Shown: positions 35,160 through 46,400, numbered from the stretch's first letter. The stretch is 64,000 nt of DNA from Arcuatula senhousia (GCA_963971305.1 OZ020305.1:3877001-3941000); one strand, 5' to 3'. Program-made: numbers and translations. The notes: generated by a model not told the origin, from the letters alone.

Positions 35160-35305
35160 ATACTAAGAAATGAAACTTGGAATAAGTGTACGCAACACAA
35201 CCTACATTCATAAACAGCAATTATATCTAAATGAATAACGCATTGGATCGAACAACCAGCAGCCTTCAATGTTACCAGTGGTCTTTGCTTGCTGTTTAAA
35301 ATATT
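35160..35305 (+). repeat. Dispersed repeat family A, diverged
   Basis: GGAATAAGTGTACGCAACAC, AACCAGCAGCCTTCAATG and TTGCTTGCTGTTT follow the family A order. Confidence 0.5.
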
Positions 35306-35754
35306 TTTTTTCGAAAATGAAATATAAAGCGACACAAGAATTATGGTGGTTATTAGAAAAAGTTTTTTTTCTATTCACGCAGCTTAAAGTAACAGACTAA
35401 GTGGCCCGTCACAGTAACAGCATTTAAAAACAAAATATATGCATGGTTTCTTATCCACTGAAAGACTCGGGTCAGGCCGCTTTGCTCACAAAACGACTGA
35501 GATGTGTACCCAAGGTGGTTGAACGGAGCAGCCCTGTCATAACGAATGTCATGATCGCGGTCGGCCGGCTATAATACGGAACACCTGACCGCATGCCATA
35601 GTGGTGCATCGTGAATGAAAAAATGTCACGTTTCTTTGCATTTAAAAAGAACCCTGCTTTGTTCTCGCTAATATATAGGTGTAAGACCCATAAGATCCCC
35701 ATGCAAATGGCAACAGTAAATTGTCCAATCCCACCCATTCATCATTATTCCCGT

Positions 35755-36250
35755 GGCAGTCAAGTCTCTCACCCACGATTAGCCTTGTGTCCCTATTTCC
35801 TCCACTTCATCATCATTTCATGTTCATTTTATCACAATTTTCATGTTCATCTCCCTGGTATAACCAAATTCGTGCTGATTGGTAGTAAAAGAAGCAGAGG
35901 TACCAATGGGGTATCCGAATATCAAAAGTCCGAAAGGGCAGAGACAAAACCAGTAAACACCAACAGGAACGGGACAAAAAAAGACAACATGTAAAACATG
36001 GAAACACAAAATAACTGAATATCAACCAACAACGCGAACCCCAGTCGAAACTAGAGTGAACTCAGGTGCTCCGGAAGAGTAAGCAGTTCCTGCTTGCTAT
36101 AGCACACCCGTCGCGTTGCCAATAGTCCATTCAGCGTGTCAAATCCGGTAAAGGAAGACAAAACAACACCCTATGACAAACCAACATCTGCACTCATCTG
36201 AGAGATCGAAATCCCATATTTGTCTATAAGTGCATGATGTCTTCCGTTTA
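35755..36250 (-). repeat. Family D fragment joined to an inverted Penelope-like 3' end
   Basis: 35755-35880 matches inverted family D. From about 35890 the sequence is the reverse complement of the Penelope-like end: AGGTACCAATGGGGTATCCG, AGTCCGAAAGGGCAGAGACA, AGGTGCTCCGGAAGAGTAAG, TGTCAAATCCGGTAAAGGAA, and at 36180-36245 the C-terminal coding end (KKFYGRHHALIDKYG read on minus). So this copy keeps a little coding sequence and the full tail. Confidence 0.6.
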
Positions 36251-36377
36251 GTCTTAGTAAAGCAATAATTAACTAACTAACTAACCCAATCATTACCCTT
36301 ACCCATATATAAAGCAAAATTCGCTTCGCATCGGCTAACGGAGCAAGCTTTATCACAGATAACGTATTTTCCAAAGC

Positions 36378-36408
36378 TTGTGTGTGTGTGTGTATATATA
36401 TATATATA
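36378..36408. repeat. GT/AT dinucleotide microsatellite
   Basis: A TG run passes into a TA run. A short AACT run lies nearby at 36269-36284. Confidence 0.9.
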
Positions 36409-36824
36409 CCTTTGTTCGGACGTGACTTTATTTGAATCTCAAAAGCTACTTCTATACATCGTGAGAAAGGTTTGGACAGGCAATTACTTAATGAGTGAAA
36501 AAGGTACATTTAAGTACTAATTTGTGCATGGTTATTGCGCTTTTAATGGTAATTTCAATTTAAGGTGGCGATCAAAATACTGATTCGGAGCATTACTTAA
36601 ACCAGTTCTCTTTTATGTTAGGAGAACTCAATCTGAGCTTGAATGATTAATTAATGGTAGAGATAAGTAAATACTCTAACATGCTATATTGGACAACAAA
36701 GAATGTTCAGTTTTATAGCAAGATAGCGTGCCAAGTTTTCATCAGTAGTGTATACGTAATTATTATAAATAACGATAGGATTTTTTTTCTCTGAAAATAC
36801 TTTTACTTTAATGTCTTTTGTTTA

Positions 36825-37079
36825 TTGGCACTGTATAAGAAGCCTGGCAGTAAAGCATGTCTATCATGTTCAGCAGGATTGGTTTCAGTGAGAAACGAGG
36901 TTGACTCGGCGGTAAAATCCCTCCGTGTTAGTTTAAAGGGCAAGGCTCATCCTGTTCCCATGTTTAAAGGAAACTCATCCTGTCAAATTATTTTAGTTGT
37001 CTTATTTAAAAGACTGATCTGGAAATTGAGAAATGAATTGGTACAGTTACTAGAATTTACAGAGAAGAATTACCTGTAG
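36825..37079 (+). other. Unrecognised 84-codon frame upstream of the coiled-coil/TPR gene
   Basis: An open frame reading KKPGSKACLSCSAGLVSVRN, then KSLRVSLKGKAHPVPMFKGN, and ending at TAG. It starts at a TTG, so there is no ATG. It lies on the same strand, about 340 bp before the first called exon. It might be an upstream exon or a fragment; no splice sites I trust. Confidence 0.15.
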
Positions 37080-37419
37080 ATTTTTTTAATTTTCTATTTC
37101 AAATACATGTACTTTATACAATATACAAAGTAAATCAAATCATGTCTATTTCATATGTTTTAAATTGGTTTTACTACTTTGCTTTTTAATAAATTATGTA
37201 TTGTCAGTTATATGGCTAAGGAATCTATCAAAATTAAGTAAAGCCAACATTGCTTAAAAAGTTCATCAACACCATGAACACCTACATGACCAGCTACAAG
37301 ATATTTATTATATTCTCAGTATATTTCTTTTTCATAAACATCGATCAAGAAAATATTAAGGATTGGTTTTCTTGAACAAAAATATAATCGATACTGTCAT
37401 GACTGTTTTAACACCTTAG

Positions 37420-37836
37420 ATAGAAGAAAGAAAAACAGAAAAGGTGTTAATTCATGACCAGATGCGAGAGAAGATGGCTGACCAAGATCAAGTAAATATT
37501 TATAGCAATCACAAGAACGTAAATAGAGAAACGACCAAGCATCGTGCACAACCTAATGCAAGTAGATACACTAGAAGTAGACAGTCAGCACATGCAAGTC
37601 GACACAACGTTAAATATAGATCACAACGTTTCGGATCATCTGAAAACGAGGAATCGGAAGTAAGTCATGGCAGCGAGCAAACAATCGTTCGTTCATATGG
37701 CATTCAAAAGCAAGAAAAATCGAACGATTGTTCGACAAGAGTACCAAAGTTTGTACAAGAGGCCATCGGTAGACAGATGCATTGGACCGTTGATTCACTT
37801 ATCAAGTGGAGGGAGAAAACAACGGAGGATATGAAG
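37420..37836 (+). CDS. Coiled-coil/TPR gene, exon 1 of those seen
   Basis: The frame is open from a possible acceptor (AACACCTTAG, ending 37419) to a donor AAG|GTATTC at 37837. Candidate starts are ATG 37462 and ATG 37474 (MADQDQ); if neither is the true start, an earlier exon exists. The encoded 121-residue segment from 37474 is basic and polar, rich in Arg, His, Ser and Asn (RYTRSRQSAHASRHNVKYRS), probably disordered. It then becomes helical towards the end (VQEAIGRQMHWTVDSLIKWR). It ends in phase 0, matching the exon at 38099. I recognise no domain. As part of a coiled-coil plus TPR protein, a scaffold or adaptor role is an inference. Confidence 0.65.
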
Positions 37837-38098
37837 GTATTCAAACGCTGTTACTGATTGTAAATGTATTTTCAAACAGGAGAGAGGGTTGTTTTTATGA
37901 TCCATATTTTTTTTATATTTGAAAACAATTTTTCATACTATGATCTTTACTCTTAATACGGGAATTTTTATCCTATAGTAACTATAAAAATAAATAGTTG
38001 TAAATTATATGTATTTTTAAGCTATGCACAGCAGTATTCAGCCAACTTGCGTACAAGTAGATTGTCATTGTTAACTTCCTGTACGTTTTTTTTTCAAG

Positions 38099-38329
38099 GT
38101 TTTATTACAAGTTGTTTCCCAAAATGAATGTTCAATTCATAAGTTGCTGACGTCCTCCAAAGAACTTGAGGAGAAAATAATGACGTGCATTAAAGACTTG
38201 ACAGCTAAGTTTGCGGCATTAGAATTGCAGGTTGAAAAAGCAGGAGATCACATCAAGAAAAATCAAGAATTGCTATTACAAAGTCACACAAAGGGCATCA
38301 ATGATATGATAGTTCAGATTAACAAAGAG
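38099..38329 (+). CDS. Coiled-coil/TPR gene, exon 2
   Basis: Acceptor TTTTTTTTCAAG|G ends at 38098 and donor GAG|GTACTA begins at 38330. The 231 bp are 77 codons, phase 0 on both sides. The sequence is helical with heptad-like spacing: KLLTSSKELEEKIMTCIKDL, then KFAALELQVEKAGDHIKKNQ, ending VQINKE. This is typical coiled coil. The intron after it (38330-40238) is filled by the repeat at 38371-40120. Confidence 0.75.
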
Positions 38330-38370
38330 GTACTAAATGTTCTATATTTTCTACAAATATTACAGTTTTT

Positions 38371-40120
38371 ATGCCCCGCCAACAAAGTTGGGGGCATATA
38401 GTTTTTCTGTCCGTTCGTCCCTCCGTCCATCTGTCACGCTTTAGTTTTTCGTACTTTTTTTTCGACATCGTTACATATATTCAAAAGATTTTTGGTATGT
38501 GAGTCTACCATGATGAGTTACAGGTCAAACTTTAGTTTCTTTCCGGTCCACTGATTTAGACCTAAATTACGGCCCTTGAACGTAGCAAATTTTGTAAAAA
38601 TAACAGTTTTCCGCACTTTTTTCGACATCCTTGCATATATTCAAAGGTTTTTGGTATGTGAGTCTGATTTTGACCTAAATTACGGCCATTGAACTAAGCA
38701 TATTTTGTAAAAATAACATTTGTCCGCACTTTTTTCGACATCCTTGCATATATTCATAGGTTTTTGGTATGTGAGTCTGACTTGGCCCTTGAAATCAGCA
38801 AATTTTGTAAAAATAACAGTTTTCCATACTTTTTTCGTCATCCTTGCATATATTCAAAATACAAATAACAACAAAGTTCCAGACAATAAATTTTGCTACG
38901 CCTGACGCGCGTTTCGTCTATTCAAGACTCATCAGAGGCGCTCTACCAAAATTATTGAAAATTATAACCAAAAATACCAAACTGGGGAACCAAATTATTA
39001 CTGAGATATTCAACCTATGTCTGGGGTAGGAAGAACCCTAGAGTTTAGACAATTTTGAAATTTAGACGGATAATTTAAAGCTTTGATGTATTCTCCAACT
39101 CAAAAGTGTTGGTGCCGGAGCGGGCTAACCTCGGGGAATTTAAACTCCACCAGCAGTGCTAACCTTCACGTGTGTTCGAAATACAAATAACAACAAAGTT
39201 CCAGACAATAAATTTTGCTACGCCTAACGCGCGTTTCGTCTATTCAAGACTCATCAGAGGCGTTCAACCAAAATTATTGAAAATGCCAAACACTGTATGA
39301 ATATGAAGAGCATAGAACAGTATAACCAAAAATACCAAACTGGGGAACCAAATTATTACTGAGATATTCAACCTATGTCTGGGGTAAGAAGAACCCTAGG
39401 GTTTAGACAATTTTGAAATTTAGACGGATAATTTAAAGCTTTGATGTATTCTCCAACTCAAAAGTGTTGGTGCCGGAGCGGGCTAACCTCGGGGAATTTA
39501 AACTCCACCAGCATCAAAAGATTTTTGGTATGTGAGTCTACCATGATGAGTTACAGGTAAAGTTTGAGTTTCATTCCGGTCAACTGATTTTGACCTTAAT
39601 TACGGCCCTTGAACTTAGCTTATTTTGTTAAAATAACAGTTTTCCGCACTTTTTTCGTCATCCTTGCATATATTCAAAAGATTTTTTGTATGTGAGTCTA
39701 CCATCATAAGTGAGTTTCGTTCCGGTCCACTGTTTTTGACCAAAATTACGGCCCATGAACTTAGCTTATTTTGTTAAAATAACAGTTTTCCGCACTTTTT
39801 TCGACATCCTTGCATATATTCAAAAGATTTTTGGTATGTGAGTCTACCATCATATTAAGTGAGTTTCGTTCCGGTCCACTGTTTTTGACCAAAATTACGG
39901 CCCTTGAACTCAGCAAATGTTGTAAAAATAACAGTTTTCCACACTTTTTTCGACATCTTTGCGTATATTCAAAAGATTTTTGGTATGTGAGTCTACCATG
40001 ATGAGTTACAGGTCAAGTTTGAGTTTCGTTCCGGTCCACTGATTTTGACTAAATTACAGCCCTTGAACTTAGCAAGTTTTGTAAATATAACAGTTTTATT
40101 TTATTTGCCAGCGGGGCATC
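38371..40120. mobile_element. Intronic repeat with ATGCCCCGC ends and internal tandem blocks
   Basis: Begins ATGCCCCGCCAACAAAG and ends GCCAGCGGGGCAT, so ATGCCCCGC forms short inverted ends. Inside, a block of about 110-150 bp recurs at least five times: TCGACATCCTTGCATATATT, CAAAAGATTTTTGGTATGTG, GTTTCGTTCCGGTCCACTG and TTGAACTTAGC. The array is interrupted at 38859-39513 by a separate insertion. It lies wholly within the intron between the second and third called exons. Non-coding. Confidence 0.65.
38854..39519. mobile_element. Dimeric family C insertion flanked by TCAAAA
   Basis: Two head-to-tail copies of family C (38859-39155 and 39180-39513) are separated by about 24 bp (GTGCTAACCTTCACGTGTG). 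They start ATACAAATAACAACAAAG and end GGAATTTAAACTCCACCAGC. The first copy lacks a 37-bp stretch (around ATGAATATGAAGAGCATAGA) that the second copy and other family members keep. TCAAAA occurs at 38854-38859 and again at 39514-39519, where the host repeat resumes, so this looks like a single insertion with a 6-bp target duplication. Confidence 0.7.
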
Positions 40121-40238
40121 AGTTTTGTCACTTGTCCTTGTTTCTAATATTTTGTTTAAAACTCGTTTTATTTAACACTTTCATATTTATCAGATAGGCT
40201 TAAACATAGAATTCAAATAACGACCAATCTATTTTCAG

Positions 40239-40493
40239 AATGATGTAGCATTAGGCGAAATTAATGATGAAATGGAAGCACTTGTAAGAGATCTTGCCGG
40301 AGATTTGGTGGCCTCCGACCAGAGAAATCGTATTCACATGGAGAGCGTCAGGTTCAGAATTTATACGTCATCTTCTTACGTCAAGAATGCAATAAGAATC
40401 ATTAAGGTGTACATCATGGAGGCTCTGGGAATGACAACTAACAAGCTCACGACCAGTTTGAAAGATGAAAGATTTTGTTGGACCAAAGATCTT
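40239..40493 (+). CDS. Coiled-coil/TPR gene, exon 3
   Basis: Acceptor CTATTTTCAG|A ends at 40238 and donor CTT|GTAAGT, a near-ideal site, begins at 40494. It has 85 codons, phase 0 both sides. The segment reads NDVALGEINDEMEALVRDLA, then DQRNRIHMESVRFRI, then a more mixed region ending in DERFCWTKDL. The first half continues the helical, charged pattern. An internal AAG|GTGTAC at 40407 is a possible alternative donor that would keep phase 0. No catalytic motif is seen. Confidence 0.72.
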
Positions 40494-40699
40494 GTAAGTT
40501 TACAGAAATTGATTTCGTGTTCTAAGAACAACCCGTATAACATGTATAAATCATTGCCAATTATAATTACAGAAAAATTGCTAAAACATACCACAAATTA
40601 GTCAAATCTTTTACTAGATTCGTTTATAAATATGGGTATTGAAACAATTAACTGTACACGTCGTTTTTTGATTGTAAAAGGAATATCACATCCGTTTTC

Positions 40700-41380
40700 T
40701 ATGGAAATGTAGTCAGTTTTTCATAGCTTGACTTTAGTGCCGTGTGGAGGTCGTAGAAAGCTTCCTCGTGCATCAGTTATATGCTCTTATATATTTTCGA
40801 GTACTGAAATATGTGTTGGAAAGACACAGTTCACATATTTCCAAAATTAGACAACGTTTGGCTATTTCTTTAAAATTTGATAAATTGTTGTAATATGTTT
40901 GTCTTCTGTTTTTGTTTGATCAAATCTTATATTCTACCGGTTTTCCAAGTTTTATACTCCTAGCGTGTCTGATGAAGATTAATACAGAAAAGCGCTTCAC
41001 ACGCAGACAAATTTGGCTGTTGTATATTTATCAAACTCATTTCAATATGTTGATCGTGTCTTTTTGGCACCTATTCCATATTCTTTCGTTTTTAATATTA
41101 TAAGGCACGAAAATTCAAAAACAATCCTCTTGACATGGTAATTTGGCTTAAAAACTTATTAAAGAAAGGATACAAGTTGGAAGTAATAGTAAAATCTTTA
41201 AATTTGGTGTTTTTTGGTAGAAATATTGATAATTTGATAGTAACTCTAAAACGTTAATCTTTTACTTTTTGACTATTGTATTGTTTGAAGCATTACAGCG
41301 ATCAAATATGTCGGTTTTGTGTGATGATATAGTACTAAATCATAAGTTGTTTTAAGTGTTATGTTGGATTTAGAATTGAT
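40700..41380. other. Intron sequence, no exon seen
   Basis: Part of the intron between 40494 and 45305. A short dispersed-looking block, TAGCGTGTCTGATGAAG through AAGCGCTTCACACGC (about 40961-41005), resembles the GCGTGTCTGATGAAG class of mollusc repeats by recall. Confidence 0.45.
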
Positions 41381-41394
41381 ATGTTTGATTTTTT

Positions 41395-42180
41395 TACATC
41401 AGTCGATAAATGCTACAAAACTAGTTTAACCCCGCCACATATTACATGTGCCTGTCCTAAGCCAGGAATCTTTGACAAAGCTTTCGTTTGTACTTGTCTG
41501 TTTTCTGTTCCTTGTTTAAGAAGGGGGTCTATCTGTGACTATTTCAGGGCTGGATTTGAATTATATGCATCTTATTTAGACCATGGGCCAATTGCAGAAC
41601 CGCGAGCAGTGCCAAATGGCCTCGTTGAAGGCTGCTGGCGGTTGTCCATTGTGGTTTTTCTAAATTGCCGTTTAAATTGTGGGCTGTGTCGCGTACACTT
41701 ATTCCACATCTCTTTATTTTCTATTCTTAGCTAGCTGTCAGTAACTGCGGTGGTTCTCAAGAGAGTTCCTTTACGTTTTGTTGTTATCGTATAGCACTCT
41801 TGTCTCAGTTTCTCTCTTGGTGAATTGAACTTTTATCGATTTGATTTTTAAAGTGTGTTATTTTTTGTGCTTTGCACAAGATAAACAATAGGAGAAAGGT
41901 TGGGCCCAAAAAACTAGTTTAACCCCGCCGCATTTTATATGTGCCTGTTCTAAGCCAGGAATACTTGTCAAAGCTTTTGTTTGTCCTTGTCAACAATCTG
42001 TTTTTTGTTCTAGGGATTTGTTTGAATATTTTGTATTTCTTTTTTAGTCTTGGGCCAATGCAAGACAGCGAGCAGTGACCTTTAGTCATGTTGAAGACTG
42101 CTGGCTGATTTTCATTTTGATTTTCTTTAATGCTGGTTGTGTCGTGTACACTTATTCTACATCTCTTTATCGTCTATTTA
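41395..42180 (-). mobile_element. Two partial copies of a longer family A-bearing element
   Basis: Unit order read on +: AACCCCGCC then CCTGTCCTAAGCCAGGAAT, then the family A block, then CACTTATTCCACATCTC; and again from about 41735 with CAGTAACTGCGGTGGTTCTC, AGTTCCTTTACG, GGTTGGGCCCAAAAAACTAG, AACCCCGCC, GCCAGGAAT and the family A block. An inverted copy with all these parts lies at 56865-57350. So family A is one end of a larger element. The 41549-41725 part is near-identical to 30598-30773. Confidence 0.6.
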
Positions 42181-43314
42181 GTTGTAGTGGGTCATCCAAT
42201 TTTTATAGTTTTTTGGTGATGTTAGTAACCAATAGACGGGAGGCTTGAACCAGTGGCAGATCCAGAAATTTCGAATGTTGTGACTGGTATATTCAGGGTT
42301 GTATAATACGGAATACAACGGAGCCTACACGAATAAAAAAATTTCGAATTATTGTTTTAAAATTTATTTTGTATCCATTTTCTTCTTCTATATAGTAATT
42401 TTAAGATTTTTCAAATACTTCGCATGTTTTAGTGAAGATCTAACCAGATATTGACCATTTAGAATTATCAACTTTGTTCTTTGTTTCAATGAATAAACGT
42501 GATATGTTCCAGAAATCTAAAATTATACTTTTGTATATCAACATGTAAATCTGTTACTCTTTCTTACGAATAGCTGCATAAATTGACGTTTTTATTTATA
42601 AATTGCATCACCCTTGGTGATTCCTGAGCCGATCCAGTTCGAGTTGGATAAAAGAGGTTGCACATTGACACTTACTCTAAAAACCGGAGCAGTTGACCCT
42701 GTGTTTAAATGAAACTTCATAAAAGATTTAATGGTACACTCTCTCAGTATTCAATACTAAGTCTTACAGACACGTAATATATATAAATACATGTATTTAT
42801 TGAAAAGGAGAAGAGATGGAAAGGCGTTCGCATAAAAATGCATTAGCCATTATTTTTTTATATAAAAATGCTTAAAAAACGAAAGAAAGCGCTTTAGAGC
42901 AACGAATTATACTAAGTTGCAGTAAATCGTCTTTGAAAGAATAAAAAAAAGCTTGAAAATATTTAATGCAAGTTATATGCACAGGAATGACAAAGTGTAT
43001 ACGACAAAGATCTAAATGTTCGTGGGAGCTCTAATTATAGCAAAATCTCGCAAGATCGCGAAAAGCCGTAGAGCCCCTGTGAGTGTTAAGAACGTTCTTT
43101 TTCGTACTGACTCGTATTAGGGCTACGAAAAATAAATTTTCCGGCATCGACCGTGGAATTTATTCTGTAGCGGAACCTTGGTGTTGATCCATGAATGTGT
43201 TATTGGTGCATAACAATCGTTCACCCTACCGTGGACCTGTTAAACTTATTTGTCAGATAAGAACCATACTTTTGTTACTTTGTTACTTTGTTGTTCTGTC
43301 CTCTTCGCCCTATG

Positions 43315-43602
43315 GTGAGGACCTCAGTCGTCTTTTGAAGCATTCCAAAGAAGGAGCAGCGACGGTAGAGGATGGAAGCATGTTCCAATTGGTCACAACA
43401 CGATTTGTAAAAAAGTTTTTACGAACGTCAGTTCTTGAATATTTTTAGCAAGCTTGTAGTTGTGACCTCTGGTCTGTAATTCGCTTAGTTCAAACAGATT
43501 ATTGAAGTTAGACCTGTATTTATGGTTGATATACTTAAAGGTTTCGCACATATCTTGTTCCCATCGTCTATGTTGTAAAGTGACTAAGTCGAGCGAATTG
43601 TT
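43315..43602 (-). pseudogene. Non-LTR retrotransposon reverse-transcriptase C-terminal remnant
   Basis: On the minus strand, from about 43602, the frame reads NNSLDLVTLQHRRWEQDMCE, TFKYINHKYRSNFNNLFELS and LQTRGHNYKLAKN. It then needs a one-base shift near 43430 to continue as SRTDVRKNFFTNRVVTNWNM, then LPSSTVAAPSLECFKRRL. This RR..DM..TFK / LFEL / TRGH..KL / R..FF.NRVV..WN.LP / APS...FK pattern is the conserved C-terminal region downstream of the reverse transcriptase in jockey/CR1-type LINEs (family knowledge). The frameshift and missing upstream domains make it an inactive, 5'-truncated fragment. It sits within the intron between the third and fourth called exons. Confidence 0.7.
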
Positions 43603-44139
43603 AGCCAGGCATAATCATGATAATTGCCTATTGTAACATCTGAAATACTATTTTTCAAACAAAAACCAGTAAATAAACCGTTTAACTATCCTTTTTATAT
43701 TTATTGGTTTTCGAATACAGGTAGCAAACGTTGCAATTGCCTGATTATTAATTGACACCTATATTCCAAAAATACCGGTTGCCAATGATCACAGGCGGTA
43801 TATCGATAAGAAAACACTTTCTCCAAAATATTTCATTTTTTGAAAATGTTTTTTTTCATTGCTTTTATTTTACAGATAGAATGATATTAAATATAATTCT
43901 GTAATGTATCAATTATATTTATTTTTCTTTTAATAGATTCAATTTTATTTTAAACCATATATTTGTATATACTCAATATTTTGTTCAATAATCAAATGTC
44001 GACTGATAAGAATACACGTAAATATAAAATGATCTAATATTGTGGCCCGACTTGAAGAAATTGGATTATTGGGCCGACATGTGTACAGCAATCGTCATTT
44101 ATGGAACTCCATAATTATTTTACAACATGTTATTATATA

Positions 44140-44254
44140 CCCTATTTAATAACATGTTATAAAATAAATATTGAGCTCAATAAATGAATTATGAACATGT
44201 TATTAAATATTTATTGATCTCAATAAATAATAAACAACATGTTAATAAATAGGG
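44140..44254. mobile_element. A+T-rich inverted repeat with AACATGTTATT motifs
   Basis: CCCTATTTAATAACATGTT at 44140 is inverted as AACATGTTAATAAATAGGG ending at 44254, and the arms continue inward through ATTGAGCTCAATAAAT against ATTTATTGATCTCAATAAAT. A further AACATGTTATT lies just outside. It looks like a small foldback element. Non-coding. Confidence 0.55.
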
Positions 44255-44259
44255 AATAA

Positions 44260-45300
44260 AGTCCACTTTGGCTTGCCATAGACCTGTACATATAAATGAT
44301 GACATGTATTAAAATTTTGCATAAATAAAACACGTGAGCTTCCAGAAAACAATGGATAGAGAAGATTAGAATGACTATCGCCAATAGGGAAAATCGCACG
44401 TTATGTACTATATTTATTTTCCATTTATATCCGGGATTTATTTATAAACAAGGAAGTAGATCGATACATCTAATCACAGAACAAAACAAACAACGCTATG
44501 TTTCTATAGTCAATTTAAGTTGTTCAAAGTTCATAATCACTTCGACGTACTACATTTTGAAAAGATAATTTTAAAAAATTAACAATTGAAAATAAAATCT
44601 TAAACTAGATGTTGAAGAGGTTAATGAACAATGCAAAAATTTATCTCTTAAAATTGTCGACGTTCGAGTGAAGGTTCGTGGACTACTTTTACATATTACT
44701 ACATTCGTGGCTTCAATGCATATAAATGTTTGATATTTACTATAATACAAACTCATATTTGAATAAATTAATAATGATATGAAAATTAATTTCCAGAATA
44801 TTTTCATCTGTTCATTAATTAACGTTTTGCAATGTCTTATGCAGGAGTATATTTTTACGCGCATTAATATTTACAAAACATGTAATGCGAACCCGAAGAC
44901 AATTATAACCCCTATACTAAGTAGTTAGGCGTAGATTTCGGGTTATGAAAACAGGCAGCGACTTTCAATGTGCCCAGAAGTCGCTGCCCTGGCTTGAAAT
45001 GTCACGTTGATAAAACAAAACAAAACAGTGGTTAAGATCTATTGTTATGGGCTATTCTATTGAGTTAAGAAATCTTATCATTGTGATAACGCAGTTTTGG
45101 TACATTAAGGGAAATAAATGCTTCTAAATCACAACGATAATATTCCAAATAAGTAACCTTAGTTTTAGATCAGTAAGTAAATTATATGAACAGAAATATT
45201 CCGAATAGTGACGTATTCTACTAGTATTTGGTCCACAGAAAAGAATATGCTGTATAAAAATATTTTAGCAGTGTGCAATCGTTTTGGGTATTTTTTCTTA
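44260..45300. other. Intron sequence, no exon seen
   Basis: The ORFs at 44371-44568 (+) and 44571-44864 (-) have no recognisable domain. The called exon 3 and exon 4 already join in phase 0 without anything from here. Confidence 0.5.
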
Positions 45301-45305
45301 TGTAG

Positions 45306-45470
45306 GGTCTTTTCAAGCAAAGTGCTAAGGAGAATAAAGATACCATGCACAACAGAATTCATCAGCTAGAGAGTGAATTAAGGTGTATGCTGGATGATCT
45401 GTCCAATAATATGTTTAATTTGGAAAAGATGGTGGAATCTGGAACGTCAGAAAATGAAAATTACAGAAAG
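45306..45470 (+). CDS. Coiled-coil/TPR gene, exon 4
   Basis: Acceptor TTTTTTCTTATGTAG|G ends at 45305 and donor AAG|GTAAAT begins at 45471. It has 55 codons, phase 0 both sides. The segment GLFKQSAKENKDTMHNRIHQ, LESELRCMLDDLSNN and MFNLEKMVESGTSENENYRK is strongly helical with hydrophobic residues at heptad positions, so coiled coil continues. No overlap with repeats. Too short and too frame-compatible with its neighbours to stand alone. Confidence 0.72.
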
Positions 45471-45953
45471 GTAAATTAAGGATATCCATGCTTCAGATGA
45501 AGGTGTTAATATAATTTTCTTTTACGTGTCAATGCATGTAAGAATCTGGCTTAATTTATAGGCGTGGGGAACACGAAGGAATTGCAAATTTATTTTGGAT
45601 AATCTAATTTCATTAAATTATCCAGGAGGGCCTTTCTTTGATATATCAAATTTCTGAATTATTTCATGAAATTTCAGAGAAAACGTCTGATTAAAAAAAA
45701 ATCACATATTTTTCTTTAAATTTTTCGATCAAATTTTCACATTGTTTTTAAATCTGTGCTGCAACTTGTGTATATTGTATTTTTGTCCTTTTATATGAAT
45801 TATGCTCGTTTCAAACAAGATATAGGCGGAGTAATATCGAAAAGAGTATTCACAAAATTAACAAAAGGCGGCAAAACATTTCAAAATGTTGATGGGTTAC
45901 AAGGATGCTTTGATCTCTGTAATAGTATATTCATTTCTAACATTTATTTACAG

Positions 45954-46215
45954 CTTGTCAGAAGCTACATGACCGCTTGTAATAGTCTGTCAGACGAACT
46001 AAGTGATGAGATAAAAGAAATGCAGACGGACGTTCAGACAAAACTTGAAGAAAATGTGCTAGCATTACAGAGCATTGGAAAGGACTACGAATCGGAAATC
46101 GACGCTCGATTGAAAGATAATAAAACATCCGGAGATATTTTGGACAGACAAATACAATATATATCCAGATTAGTCCGTATCCTTCTGTTCCACGTTGCAA
46201 GATGACATTCAACAG
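45954..46215 (+). CDS. Coiled-coil/TPR gene, exon 5 (frame interrupted near its end)
   Basis: Acceptor ATTTATTTACAG|C ends at 45953; a donor CAG|GTATAG begins at 46216. The frame starts in phase 0 and reads LVRSYMTACNSLSDELSDEI, then KEMQTDVQTKLEENVLALQS, then a further helical stretch to DILDRQIQYI. It then runs into TGA 46203-46205 before the donor. Three readings fit: (1) one AT unit too many in the (AT)4 run at 46157-46164, since removing it opens a frame ending in phase 2 that joins exon 6 at 46420; (2) a single-base change making the TGA; (3) a weak earlier donor at 46177. The coiled-coil part up to about 46165 is secure; the end is not. Confidence 0.6.
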
Positions 46216-46400
46216 GTATAGACTGAAGCTCCGAAACAAATTTCTATTTCTTCTATATGATTTATATGTTTTGTCATTTTTTTTTTTTCAATTAGATCAT
46301 TCAAATTCATCAATGATTTAAAAGTTCCACATCTTACTATCTTCAACTAAGTTGTTGTTTATATGTTTTTGCCGTAATTGTTATTTCGAATGCACCATAG

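Noticed and set aside
41381..41734. 117-codon + ORF in the intron after exon 3
   Set aside because: It is covered by the family A-bearing element, with matching blocks at 56865-57350.
43191..43448. 85-codon + ORF with a hydrophobic stretch
   Set aside because: It lies antisense to the LINE remnant at 43315-43602, which explains the sequence better.
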